Notes: a model not told the origin generated them from the sequence alone. 64,000 nucleotides of DNA from Streptomyces sp. Q6 (GCF_036967205.1 NZ_CP146022.1:4960001-5024000), one strand, 5' to 3'. Positions 55,324 through 63,864 are shown, counted from the stretch's first letter. Made by a program: numbers and translations.

Positions 55324-55839
55324 ATGGGGTTTCTGGAGAGGCTGACCGGCACGAGGCGTCCCGCCGAGGGGGTCGCGCCGCGCTCCGCGCAGGAGGTGCG
55401 GGAGCTGCTGCTCTCGCTGGGCGGGGGTGACGTGCCCTGGGTCGTGCGGGGTGCCGCGCCGGAGGAGGAGGTGGAGTTCGTCGCCGAGTGGCGGGTGCGG
55501 GAGCCGGCCTGGTGGGGGTTCTTCCGGGGCCGGCGCGTGGACCGCACCGTGCGGATCAGGACGCGGCTGGTTCCGGAGGACCGGGAGGTGCGGGCCCTCC
55601 AGGAGCAGTGGGAGGTCAGCTGGGTCGACGGGACGCCCCGGTTCGCCCGGTCGCGCGCGTACGGGCGGGGGCAGGGTCGTACCGTCGGCGGGCAGTGGAC
55701 GTTCGGGCGGGACGAGGGCGGCGGGCGCCGCCTGGAGGAGACCTTCCGTTTCGACACGGCGGAGCTGACCGACCCGGTGCGGGACGCGGTGCTCGGGGCC
55801 GGGTGGACGTGGCGTGCGGTGACCTTCGGGAAGCTGTAG
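55324..55839 (+). CDS. Uncharacterised protein, probably leaderless mRNA
   Basis: The 171-residue protein MGFLERLTGTRRPAEGVAPR is soluble, with alternating strands (DVPWVVRGAAPEEEVEFVAE, VRIRTRLVPEDREVRALQEQ, WEVSWVDGTPRFARSRAYGR). A -10 box TACGTT (55312-55317) lies 6 bp before ATG 55324, so the transcript is probably leaderless. Similar proteins exist widely in Streptomyces, but I do not know a family role. It is divergent from the regulator and convergent with the next gene, 5 bp apart. Confidence 0.7.
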   Translation: MGFLERLTGTRRPAEGVAPRSAQEVRELLLSLGGGDVPWVVRGAAPEEEVEFVAEWRVREPAWWGFFRGRRVDRTVRIRTRLVPEDREVRALQEQWEVSWVDGTPRFARSRAYGRGQGRTVGGQWTFGRDEGGGRRLEETFRFDTAELTDPVRDAVLGAGWTWRAVTFGKL

Positions 55840-55844
55840 CGCGT

Positions 55845-56840
55845 TCACGACCTGCGGCGCAGGGTCCGTCGGGTGCGGGCGGTGGCGACGAGTGTGGCGC
55901 GGGCCGCTCGGCGCGGTAACGGGGTGCGGACCGGGCGGTCCCGGCGGGTGGGTGCCGTGTCGGGGAAGCGGCGGCGTTCGCGGTGCGAGACCGCGCCGCC
56001 GATGCCGCCGACCGCGGTGAGGAGGAGGCCGGCGCCGATCAGGCCGTCGTTGACGTCGTTGCCGGTGGAGCCCTCCCAGTCCGCGTTGTAGAGGTCGCCC
56101 TTCCAGGGCCCGTACGAGACGACCCAGCCGTATTCGAGGTCGGGGATGAGCTTGTCGCGGTGGCCCTCGCAGATGAAGGTGGCCGTGCGGTGTTCGTGGG
56201 TCAGCGGGTCCTTGAGGCTGACGCGGCAGGGGCCCGCCTGCGTGGTGTCGTCGATCACCTTCAGCTCGACCATGGGGTCGTGGTCGGCGGCCGTCGAGCC
56301 CGCGACGCCGAGCCCGCCGACGATCAGGCCGAGCAGCAGGACCCAGCGGTAGCGGGCGTGGCGTCGCACGAGGGGGCGCACCCACGTGAGGGTGTCGCCG
56401 CCGGGGGTGGACAGGACGCCGCCGTGTTCGGGGGTGCCTGACCACCACAGCGGGCCGTTCTCCGTCGGGCGGCGGGCGGGGTTGTTCCGGGTGGCTTTGA
56501 GGTGGATCCGGATGTCCGACGCCGGGTCGCGCAGGACGATCACGTGGTCTCGGTGCACCTCGACGAGGCGGTGGGCCCAGGGGTGGGTCTTCAGGGTGCG
56601 CCGCATGCGGTGGGTGTGGAGGAGGGACAGGAGCCCGCCCACGAGCGTGACCATGCCCACCACGGTCAGGGCATCCGACGGCTCGTCCGCCCAGGCCGAC
56701 AACCCCGCACCGATCAGGGCCATGACCGCGCCGAAAGCCACTGATGCGAGTGACCTGCGCCGATACTCGGTCAGGGTCCGCTGTGTCGCGTCGGTGGCCG
56801 GCTCCGGCCCCGGCTGCCCCTGCGTCTTCGTCATGTCCAT
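55845..56840 (-). CDS. Multi-helix membrane protein containing a TTA codon
   Basis: The 331-residue protein has two helices near the N-terminus (SLASVAFGAVMALIGAGLSA, ALTVVGMVTLVGGLLSLL), a cytoplasmic middle, a third helix (WVLLLGLIVGGLGVAGSTAA), an extracytoplasmic loop with two Cys, and a fourth helix (GLIGAGLLLTAVGGIGGAVS), ending in an Arg-rich tail. A TTA Leu codon lies at 55917-55919 (in VRTPLPRR), so full translation should need the bldA tRNA. It starts 42 bp after the lyase gene and may be its operon partner. Function is unknown. Confidence 0.75.
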   Translation of the reverse strand: MDMTKTQGQPGPEPATDATQRTLTEYRRRSLASVAFGAVMALIGAGLSAWADEPSDALTVVGMVTLVGGLLSLLHTHRMRRTLKTHPWAHRLVEVHRDHVIVLRDPASDIRIHLKATRNNPARRPTENGPLWWSGTPEHGGVLSTPGGDTLTWVRPLVRRHARYRWVLLLGLIVGGLGVAGSTAADHDPMVELKVIDDTTQAGPCRVSLKDPLTHEHRTATFICEGHRDKLIPDLEYGWVVSYGPWKGDLYNADWEGSTGNDVNDGLIGAGLLLTAVGGIGGAVSHRERRRFPDTAPTRRDRPVRTPLPRRAARATLVATARTRRTLRRRS

Positions 56841-56882
56841 CGGCCCCCCATGCCCAATGTCCAGTGGAGCAAGGGTAGTTGC

Positions 56883-58343
56883 TCAGGTCATCAAGCGCTC
56901 CAGCAAGGACGCGGCTCGTGCCACGTCCTGGGTGAGCGGGCGGTCCGCCAGGTCGGGTGAGAGTTCCGCGTCGGCGAGGTCGAAGGCGCGGCCCACGGGG
57001 AGGTCGGGGTCGGGGCGCAGGTCGCGCTGGCGCAACGCCCGTACCGCCGCGACGAGTTCGCACCCCACGACCTGCCGGTACGCGGTGCACAGGCGCAGCG
57101 TCTGGCGTGCGGCGAGGGAGGCGAAGCTGGCCTGTTCCTCGACGCCCCGGGACAGGACGGCGTGGCCGAGCGAGGCGGGGGCGGAGAAGGCGCGCAGGTC
57201 GCCGAGGGCCGCGCCCGCCGCGTACTCCAGGATCATGACGCCGGACGACGCGGGTTCGCCGTCCGCGAGGAAGGGGCGCAGGCGGGTGTACGCGGGTTCG
57301 TTGAGGGTGGACAGGCGTGAGGTGGACAGGCGGGCGACCTGGGTGACGGAGAGCCTGAAGTGGTCCAGGGCGAGCGCGAGTTGGGCCATGTAGAAGCCGC
57401 CGTGGTGGTACGCGGCCATGTCCTCGGGGGAGATGAGGGGGTTCTCGGCGGCGGCGTTGATCTCGACCGTGAGGACGTCTTCGAGGGCGTCGGCCGCGTC
57501 GGCCGCCGGGCCGTGGATCTGGGGGACGCAGCGGAAGCCGTACGGGTCCTGGATGCGGCCGAGCGGCGGTGTGGGCCGGTCGGCGGCGCCCAGGATCTCG
57601 CGCATCCGGGCGGCCACGTCGTACGAGCCCTTGTGGCGGCGGGCCTCGTGCACCGGGAGCGCGTAGGCCTCGTAGGAGCCGTCGGTGGCCAACAGGCTGA
57701 GGGCGGCGACGAGTTGGGTGGCGTTCAGCAGGGTGCGCAGTTCGTCCAGGGCGAGCGCGGACTGACCGAGGGTGAGGGCGTTCGAGGAGATCAGGGCCAA
57801 CGCGTCGTTGTTGTCCAGGGGTTGGGCCTGCGGCGGGGTGCCCTTGCCGCGCCACGGGTGTTCGCCCGCGAGGGCGAGGCCCATCTGGGCCAGGGGTGCG
57901 ATGTCGCCGGTGCCGACGGAGCCGTGTTCGTTGACGGCGGGGTGCGCGCCGTTCTCCAGGGCCTCGCACAGGGCGGTGACGACGGTGGGGCGCAGTCCCG
58001 CGCCGCCGGCGAGGAGCTGGTTGGCGCGGACGGCGAGCATGGCCCGTACCTCGCGTTCGGGCAGTTCGGCGCCGATCGCGCCCGCGTGGCTGCGCAGCAG
58101 GCGCAGGCCGTGGTCGGCGGCGGCCTCGGTGGGGACGTCCTCGCTGCGGTTGGCGCCGACGCCGGTGGAGCGGCCGTAGACCCTGCCCCACGCGGCGATC
58201 TCGCGGGCGGCGTTCCAGGACTCCTCGACCCGCTTCATCGCGTCCGTGCCGGGGACCGGCCGGGCCGTCGCGTCGGCGAGGCGGACTACGTCGGCGACCG
58301 GGAGGCCGTGGCCGTCGAGCACGACGACGGGGTGGGGCACCAT
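56883..58343 (-). CDS. Histidine-ammonia-lyase-like enzyme lacking the MIO triad
   Basis: At 486 residues this matches the aromatic amino-acid ammonia-lyase fold. Substrate residues of histidine ammonia-lyase are kept: Tyr56 in VYGRSTGVG, His86 in LLRSHAG, Asn188 in SSNAL, Tyr268/Arg271 in DPYGFRC, and Glu402/403. The MIO loop, normally GSVGASGDLAPL, reads GSVGTGDIAPL (141-151), one residue short and without Ala-Ser-Gly, so no MIO cofactor can form. Ergothionase, a known MIO-independent member, removes trimethylamine from ergothioneine. ATG 58343 follows GAGGAGGAG. It should not be called HutH without testing. Confidence 0.85.
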   Translation of the reverse strand: MVPHPVVVLDGHGLPVADVVRLADATARPVPGTDAMKRVEESWNAAREIAAWGRVYGRSTGVGANRSEDVPTEAAADHGLRLLRSHAGAIGAELPEREVRAMLAVRANQLLAGGAGLRPTVVTALCEALENGAHPAVNEHGSVGTGDIAPLAQMGLALAGEHPWRGKGTPPQAQPLDNNDALALISSNALTLGQSALALDELRTLLNATQLVAALSLLATDGSYEAYALPVHEARRHKGSYDVAARMREILGAADRPTPPLGRIQDPYGFRCVPQIHGPAADAADALEDVLTVEINAAAENPLISPEDMAAYHHGGFYMAQLALALDHFRLSVTQVARLSTSRLSTLNEPAYTRLRPFLADGEPASSGVMILEYAAGAALGDLRAFSAPASLGHAVLSRGVEEQASFASLAARQTLRLCTAYRQVVGCELVAAVRALRQRDLRPDPDLPVGRAFDLADAELSPDLADRPLTQDVARAASLLERLMT

Positions 58344-58483
58344 GCGCTGCTCCTCCTCGAAAGGTGGCGAAGGTGACAAAAAGCCACCAAGGGGGCGTCC
58401 GCGTCTCAGAGTTCGGTCCCCGTGAGGGGATTTACCGGTGATTTACGCGGGAGCATTGACAAGTTATTCACGCACCAAGAACT

Positions 58484-58501
58484 CTGCATGACGATATGCA
58501 G
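58484..58501. promoter_or_regulatory. Inverted repeat in the divergent lyase/transporter promoter region
   Basis: CTGCAT (58484-58489) and ATGCAG (58496-58501) form an inverted repeat 30 bp before the ABC gene. Just upstream, TTGACA (58456) overlaps GTTATTCA; a related GTTTATTCA lies at the regulator's own start (55270). These shared motifs could be binding sites of the RpiR protein. No gene lies in 58344-58530. Confidence 0.4.
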
Positions 58502-58530
58502 GACGGGCAAGAGGACTCCAGAGGCGCTCC

Positions 58531-59682
58531 ATGATCCAGTTCGAAGCGGTCCACAAACGATTCCCGAACGGCACGACAGCGGTGCACGATCTCTCGCTCG
58601 ACATGCCGGAAGGGGGTGTGACCGTCTTCGTGGGCTCCTCGGGCTGCGGCAAGACGACCAGCCTCCGGATGATCAACCGGATGGTCGAGCCCACCTCCGG
58701 CACGATCCGCGTCGGCGGGCGTGACGTCCTCGACCAGGACGCTGCCGAGCTGCGGCGCTCCATCGGCTACGTCATCCAGCAGGCCGGCCTGTTCCCGCAC
58801 CGCACCGTCCTCGACAACATCGCCACCGTGCCGCTGCTGCTCGGCTGGGGCCGCAAGAAGGCGCGGGCCGCGGCCGGTGACCTCCTGGAGCGCGTCGGGC
58901 TCTCCGCCGAGATGGGCAAGCGCTACCCGCACCAGCTCTCCGGCGGGCAGCAGCAGCGCGTCGGTGTCGCGCGGGCACTCGCCGCGGACCCGCCGGTGCT
59001 CCTCATGGACGAGCCGTTCGGTGCCGTCGACCCCGTCGTGCGCACCCAGCTCCAGGACGAACTCCTGCGGCTCCAGAAGGACTTGAACAAGACCATCGTC
59101 TTCGTCACGCACGACATCGACGAGGCGGTGCGGCTCGGCGACCGCATAGCCGTGTTCCGCGAGGGCGGGCATCTGGTGCAGTGCGCTCCGCCGGCGGAGC
59201 TGCTCGCCCGGCCTGTGGACAGCTTCGTCGCCGACTTCCTCGGGGCCGAGCGGGGGCTGAAGCTGTTGTCGTTGTCGACGCTGGCGGATGTGCCGCAGGG
59301 TCCCGCACCCGAGGGCGGTTCCTGGGAGCTGGTCCTCGACGCGTCGCGGCGGCCCGTCGCCTGGCGGGCCGGGGAGGCCGAGACGCCCGTACGGGCTTTG
59401 CGGGACGGGGATTCACTGCTCTCGGCGCTGAACGAGTCGGTCGCTTCGCCGGTCGGGCTCGTCGCCCGCGTCGATGCGGAAGGGGTGTTGACCGGTGTCT
59501 CGTCCCGGGACGACATCCATCAGCGGGCCGGGGCCGCTCATGCTGCTGCCCTGTCGGGCGTGCCGTCTCGGGTCTCCGCCCCGGACCCCGCTGCTCAATC
59601 GCCGCAGGGGCTTGAAGATTCGGACCCCGCCGTCGACAAGTCCGCGGGGTTTGACGATGCGGCTGCGAAGGACCTGGCATGA
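58531..59682 (+). CDS. Betaine-type (OpuCA/ProV-like) ABC transporter ATPase
   Basis: This 383-residue ATPase has GSSGCGKTTSLRMINRM (Walker A), LSGGQQQRVGVARAL and LLMDEPFGAVDPV (Walker B). RMINRMVEPTSGTI is typical of the quaternary-amine (QAT) subfamily. A C-terminal regulatory region with one CBS-like half (LALNES... SPVGLVARVDAEGVLTGVSS) follows, then a disordered tail. It is cytoplasmic and powers the two permeases encoded next; its stop overlaps the first permease start (ATGA). Confidence 0.9.
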   Translation: MIQFEAVHKRFPNGTTAVHDLSLDMPEGGVTVFVGSSGCGKTTSLRMINRMVEPTSGTIRVGGRDVLDQDAAELRRSIGYVIQQAGLFPHRTVLDNIATVPLLLGWGRKKARAAAGDLLERVGLSAEMGKRYPHQLSGGQQQRVGVARALAADPPVLLMDEPFGAVDPVVRTQLQDELLRLQKDLNKTIVFVTHDIDEAVRLGDRIAVFREGGHLVQCAPPAELLARPVDSFVADFLGAERGLKLLSLSTLADVPQGPAPEGGSWELVLDASRRPVAWRAGEAETPVRALRDGDSLLSALNESVASPVGLVARVDAEGVLTGVSSRDDIHQRAGAAHAAALSGVPSRVSAPDPAAQSPQGLEDSDPAVDKSAGFDDAAAKDLA

Positions 59683-60329
59683 GTGTCGACTGGTCCTGGA
59701 TCGGGGAGCACAAGGGCGACCTTGTCAGTCTCTCCGTGTCCCATCTTCAAGCCGCCCTCACCGCCGTCCTGTTCGGGCTGCTCATCTCCCTGCCGCTCGC
59801 CGTCCTCGCGCACCGCGTGCGGCCCCTGCGCGGCTTCCTCCTCGGGCTGTCGAACGTCCTGTTCACCATCCCGTCCATCGCCGTGTTCGTCCTGCTGCTC
59901 CCGGTGTCCGGGCTCACCCGCACCACCACCGTCATCGGCCTGACGATCTACACCCTCGTCGTGCTGCTGCGGAACACCGTCGAGGGACTCGACTCCGTAC
60001 CGCACAAGACGAAGGAAGCCGCCAAGGCCATGGGCACGCGGCCGCTGCGCACGCTGCTCACCGTCGAGCTGCCGCTCGCCCTGCCGGTCATCATGGCGGG
60101 CGTCCGGATCGCCACCGTGATGGCCATCTCCCTGGTCTCGGTGGCCACGTACATCGGGGACGGCGGCCTCGGCCAGCTGTTCACCGACGGGTTCCAGCGG
60201 AACTTCCCGACCCCGGTCATCGTCGGCGTCGTTCTTACGCTGCTGCTCGCGCTCGTCGCCGACGCGGCCCTGGTCGGCGTGCAGCGGCTGCTCACGCCGT
60301 GGGCCCGGCCCCGTACCCGGAAGGCCTGA
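59679..60329 (+). CDS. Betaine-type ABC permease 1
   Basis: This 216-residue inner-membrane protein has about five helices and the QAT permease motif GLTIYTLVVLLRNTVEGLDS followed by EAAKAMGTRPLRTLLTVELP, the EAA loop that contacts the ATPase. It begins in an ATGA overlap with the ATPase gene and ends 6 bp before the second permease gene. Confidence 0.9.
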   Translation: MSVDWSWIGEHKGDLVSLSVSHLQAALTAVLFGLLISLPLAVLAHRVRPLRGFLLGLSNVLFTIPSIAVFVLLLPVSGLTRTTTVIGLTIYTLVVLLRNTVEGLDSVPHKTKEAAKAMGTRPLRTLLTVELPLALPVIMAGVRIATVMAISLVSVATYIGDGGLGQLFTDGFQRNFPTPVIVGVVLTLLLALVADAALVGVQRLLTPWARPRTRKA

Positions 60330-60335
60330 ACCGCC

Positions 60336-61022
60336 ATGTACGAACTCCTCAAGAACCTGGGCGCGTGGCTGGTCAGCGGCGAGCAGTGGGCCGGGTCCGA
60401 CGGCATCGCGCACCGGCTCGCCGAACACCTCCAGTACTCGCTTCTCGCCACGCTCATCGCCGCCGCGATCGCGCTGCCCGTCGGCCTGCTCATCGGGCAC
60501 ACCGGGCGCGGCGCCTTCCTCGCCATCAACCTGTCGTCGTTCGGCCGCGCGCTGCCGACCGTCGGCCTCGTCGTGCTCGTGTTCCTCGCGAGCGGCCTGT
60601 CGATGTGGCCCGTGTACATCGCCCTCGTCGCGCTCGCCGTGCCGTCCATCGTGACGAACACGTACGCGGGGATGACCGCCGTCGACGCCGAGGTGAAGGA
60701 CGCCGCGCGCGGCCAGGGCATGCGCGGCCACCAGGTCCTCCTCCAGGTCGAGTTGCCGCTCGCGCTGCCGCTCGTCATGACCGGTCTGCGGCTCGCCCTC
60801 ATCCAGGTCGTCGCGACCGCCACCATCGCCGCGTACGTCTCCTTCGGCGGTCTCGGCCGCTACGTCTTCGACGGGCTCGCCCAGCGCGATCTCGTGCAGG
60901 TGCTCGGCGGCGCCGTCCTCGTCGCGCTCGTCGCCGTCGTCCTCGACCTGGCCCTGTCCGGGCTCCAGCGACTCCTCTTCCGTCACCGGCCCACCGGCCC
61001 CGCCCCCCTCAAGTCCGCCTAG
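60336..61022 (+). CDS. Betaine-type ABC permease 2
   Basis: The 228-residue protein resembles the first permease, with a longer N-terminus and the EAA-type loop VKDAARGQGMRGHQVLLQVE. LPTVGLVVLVFLASGLSMWP is the family's central helix. Two separate permeases indicate an OpuC-like BCD arrangement (heterodimer) rather than a permease fused to the binding protein. Confidence 0.9.
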   Translation: MYELLKNLGAWLVSGEQWAGSDGIAHRLAEHLQYSLLATLIAAAIALPVGLLIGHTGRGAFLAINLSSFGRALPTVGLVVLVFLASGLSMWPVYIALVALAVPSIVTNTYAGMTAVDAEVKDAARGQGMRGHQVLLQVELPLALPLVMTGLRLALIQVVATATIAAYVSFGGLGRYVFDGLAQRDLVQVLGGAVLVALVAVVLDLALSGLQRLLFRHRPTGPAPLKSA

Positions 61023-61033
61023 GAGCGCCCCAG

Positions 61034-61972
61034 ATGAACCGACGTACCCTCCTCGGCGGCCTGTTCGCCGCGGCCGCGGTCCCCGCCGTCACGGCCTGCT
61101 CCGGCGGCATCACCTCCCTCGACGGCGCCGGCGGCTCGGGCGGTTCCGGCGCCGGGTCCAGCAAGGGCGGCGTCACCATCGGCACCGCCAACTTCACCGA
61201 GAACCAGGTCCTCGGGTATCTGTACGCGGCCGTGCTCGAAGCGGCCGGGGTGAAGACCACCGTGCGGCCCAACCTCGGCACCCGCGAGATCCTCATCCCC
61301 GCGCTCAAGGGCGGGGACATCGACCTGCTGCCCGAGTACCAGGGCGCCCTCCTGCACTACCTCGCGCCGAAGGCCACCGCCACCGAGGAGGGCGAGATGC
61401 AGAACGCGCTCGCCATGGCCCTCCCGGCGGGCCTCCAGATCCTCCCGTACGGGATGGCCGAGGACTCGGACGCGTTCGTCGTCACCCGGCAGACCGCGAA
61501 GAAGTACCACCTCACGTCCCTCGCCGACCTGGCGAAGCACAACGGCGAGCTCGTCATCGGCGCCGCGCCCGAGGTCAAGAAGCGGCAGGTGGGCGCCGTC
61601 GGCCTCAAGGACGTGTACGGCGTCGAGTTCAAGGAGTTCAAGTCCCTCGACTCCTCGGGGCCGTTGGTCAAGGGCGCCCTGAAGAAGGGCGATGTGGACG
61701 TGGCGAACCTGTTCACCACCGACACCGACATCGCCGCCAACGACTGGGTCGTCCTCACCGACCCGAAGAACCTCGTCCCCGGCCAGCACATCGTCCCGCT
61801 GATCGCCGACCGCAAGGCCGACTCGACGGTCCGCAAGGCCCTCGCGCGCCTCGGCAACGTCCTGACGACCGAGCAGCTCACCGAGCTCAACCGGCTCGTC
61901 GACAAGGACAAGAAGGACCCCGAGGACGTCGCCAACGACTACGCGGCGCAGCACGGCCTGGCCAAGAAGTAG
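61034..61972 (+). CDS. Betaine-type solute-binding lipoprotein
   Basis: ATG 61034 gives MNRRTLLGGLFAAAAVPAVT and a lipobox Cys22. The mature protein has the OpuAC/ProX fold: GVTIGTANFTENQVLGYLYA, NLGTREILIPALKGGDIDLL and PEYQGALLHYLAP. Aromatic residues that form a cage around quaternary ammonium groups are expected but cannot be confirmed here. It binds the substrate outside and delivers it to the permeases. It has 312 residues and is 11 bp from the second permease. Confidence 0.92.
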   Translation: MNRRTLLGGLFAAAAVPAVTACSGGITSLDGAGGSGGSGAGSSKGGVTIGTANFTENQVLGYLYAAVLEAAGVKTTVRPNLGTREILIPALKGGDIDLLPEYQGALLHYLAPKATATEEGEMQNALAMALPAGLQILPYGMAEDSDAFVVTRQTAKKYHLTSLADLAKHNGELVIGAAPEVKKRQVGAVGLKDVYGVEFKEFKSLDSSGPLVKGALKKGDVDVANLFTTDTDIAANDWVVLTDPKNLVPGQHIVPLIADRKADSTVRKALARLGNVLTTEQLTELNRLVDKDKKDPEDVANDYAAQHGLAKK

Positions 61973-61981
61973 GAGGAACCC

Positions 61982-63424
61982 ATGGCAGCGGTAGTGGAGA
62001 AGCACTCCATCGACGTCGTCCCCGACAGCGAGCGGCACGGGCGCGCCTTCCACCAGTTCACGCTCTGGCTCGGCGCGAACCTCCAGATCACGGCCGTCGT
62101 CACCGGCGCGCTCGCCGTCGTCTTCGGCGGCGACGTGGTCTGGTCGCTGGCCGGCCTCGTGCTCGGCAACCTGCTCGGCGGCGCCGTCATGGCGCTGCAC
62201 TCCGCGCAGGGGCCCAAGCTCGGGCTGCCGCAGATGATCCAGTCGCGGGCCCAGTTCGGCGTCAAGGGCGCCGTCGTACCGCTGCTCCTCGTGATCCTCA
62301 TGTACGTCGGGTTCTTCGCGTCCGGCAGCGTGCTCGCCGGGCAGGCGACGGCCGAGCTGACGCACACGAACGACGCGACCGGCATCGTGCTGTTCGCCGT
62401 CGTCACGGCCGTCATGGCGGCCGTCGGCTACCGCGTCATCCACATCCTGGGCCGGGTCGCCAGCGTCGTCTGCGCGCTCGCCTTCGTCTACCTCGGCGTC
62501 CGGCTGCTCGACCGCGTCGACCTCGGCGACCTGCTCGGCGACGCGCACTTCTCGCTGCCGATGTTCCTGCTCGCCGTCTCCCTGTCGGCGTCGTGGCAGC
62601 TCGCCTTCGGCCCGTACGTCGCCGACTACTCGCGCTACCTGCCGCGTGACACCAGCGCCAAGGCCACCTTCTGGTGGACGCTGTCCGGTTCGGCGATCGG
62701 CTCGCAGTGGTCGATGACGTTCGGTGTGCTGGTCGCGGCCTCCTCGGGCGGCGCGTTCCTCGACAACCAGGTCGGGTACGTCGTCTCGCTCGGCGGCGCC
62801 GGACTCGTCGCGTCGTTCTTCTACTTCGTGATCGCGCTCGGCAAGCTCACCATCAACGTGCTCAACACGTACGGCGGCTTCATGTCGATGGTGACGGGCA
62901 TCAGCGGGTTCCGCGGGCAGCGGGCCCTGTCGCAGCGCGGCCGCGCCGTCTACATCGCGCTCATCATGGTCGCGGGTACCGCTGTCGCCCTCGTCGGCAA
63001 GGACAGCTTCCTGGCGTCGTTCAAGGACTTCCTGCTGTTCCTGCTGACGTTCTTCACACCGTGGTCGGCCGTCAACCTCGTCGACTACTACCTGATCTCC
63101 AAGGAGCGGTACGACATCCCGGCCCTCGCCGACCCCCGCGGCCGGTACGGGGCCTGGCGCTGGGACGCGCTCGTCGTCTACGCGGTCGGTGTCCTCGCCC
63201 AGCTGCCGTTCCTGGCCACGCACTTCTACACCGGTCCACTGGTCGAGCCGCTCGGCGGCGCCGACGTGTCGTGGATCGTGGGCCTCGTCGTCCCGGCCGT
63301 CCTGTACTGGGCGCTCGCCCGGCGCGACACCTCGCACGTGCCGGAGCGCACGATCCTGGGGACACCGGACGAGCCGGGCAAGAGGGGGGTTAGCCCCACT
63401 GTCACGGGCGCCGGCGCTGCGTAA
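61982..63424 (+). CDS. NCS1-family permease (cytosine/purine-type)
   Basis: This 480-residue transporter has 12 helices and the NCS1 signature regions, FHQFTLWLGANLQITAVVTG, PQMIQSRAQFGVKGAVVPLL and AFGPYVADYSRYLPRDTSAK. NCS1 proteins move nucleobases, hydantoins and allantoin with H+ or Na+. It follows the binding protein by 9 bp with a good GTAGGAGGA ribosome site, so it belongs to the same operon. In this context an imidazole- or hydantoin-like breakdown product is a plausible substrate (inference). Confidence 0.85.
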   Translation: MAAVVEKHSIDVVPDSERHGRAFHQFTLWLGANLQITAVVTGALAVVFGGDVVWSLAGLVLGNLLGGAVMALHSAQGPKLGLPQMIQSRAQFGVKGAVVPLLLVILMYVGFFASGSVLAGQATAELTHTNDATGIVLFAVVTAVMAAVGYRVIHILGRVASVVCALAFVYLGVRLLDRVDLGDLLGDAHFSLPMFLLAVSLSASWQLAFGPYVADYSRYLPRDTSAKATFWWTLSGSAIGSQWSMTFGVLVAASSGGAFLDNQVGYVVSLGGAGLVASFFYFVIALGKLTINVLNTYGGFMSMVTGISGFRGQRALSQRGRAVYIALIMVAGTAVALVGKDSFLASFKDFLLFLLTFFTPWSAVNLVDYYLISKERYDIPALADPRGRYGAWRWDALVVYAVGVLAQLPFLATHFYTGPLVEPLGGADVSWIVGLVVPAVLYWALARRDTSHVPERTILGTPDEPGKRGVSPTVTGAGAA

Positions 63425-63427
63425 CGT
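63399..63427 (+). promoter_or_regulatory. Promoter of a leaderless gene
   Basis: CTGTCA (63399-63404) and TAACGT (63422-63427) are spaced 17 bp, with the -10 box overlapping the permease stop codon. The ATG at 63436 is 8 bp later, indicating a leaderless or near-leaderless mRNA. Confidence 0.5.
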
Positions 63428-63435
63428 GGACGGGT

Positions 63436-63864
63436 ATGGAAGCCCGCGAACAGGCACGTGACGCCGAACTGAAGAAGGAACTCGACGCCACCCTGCATGC
63501 CCGCAGGGAGCTCGGTGAGGAGTACGAGTCCGCGCTCGTGGACTCCTTCGTCGACAAGGTCGAGCAGCGGCTCGACTCGGTCGTGGACCGGCGGGTGCGC
63601 CGGCAACTGGCCGAGCAGCAGATGGTCGTCGCCCGCGGCAGCCGCGGCGGCCAGGGTCCCGGCGCCGACAGCTGGGGCGAGCGCTTCGGGTTCGCCGTCG
63701 TCTCCCTCGTCCTCGCCATCCCGCTCTCCGCGATCGCCGCGGTCAACGCGGAGGTGCCCGGCCTGCTCATCGCCTGGGCCGGCATCGTCGGTGTGAACGC
63801 GCTGCACACGCTGCGCTGGGCCCCCGCCCGGCGCGAGCGGCGCGAGCGCGACTGGGAGGACTAG
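63436..63864 (+). CDS. Small membrane protein with coiled-coil N-terminus
   Basis: The 142-residue protein begins MEAREQARDAELKKELDATL, a charged helix continuing to VEQRLDSVVDRRVRRQLAEQ, followed by two membrane helices (FGFAVVSLVLAIPLSAIAAV, VPGLLIAWAGIVGVNALHTL) and a basic-acidic C-terminus RRERRERDWED. The plan is like that of Streptomyces integral membrane proteins often found next to transport operons. No domain is named. Confidence 0.75.
   Translation: MEAREQARDAELKKELDATLHARRELGEEYESALVDSFVDKVEQRLDSVVDRRVRRQLAEQQMVVARGSRGGQGPGADSWGERFGFAVVSLVLAIPLSAIAAVNAEVPGLLIAWAGIVGVNALHTLRWAPARRERRERDWED

Noticed and set aside
56883-58343. Plain histidine ammonia-lyase hutH with a hut catabolic operon
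   Set aside because: The MIO triad is absent and no hutU, hutI or hutG genes are nearby, so the standard label is misleading.
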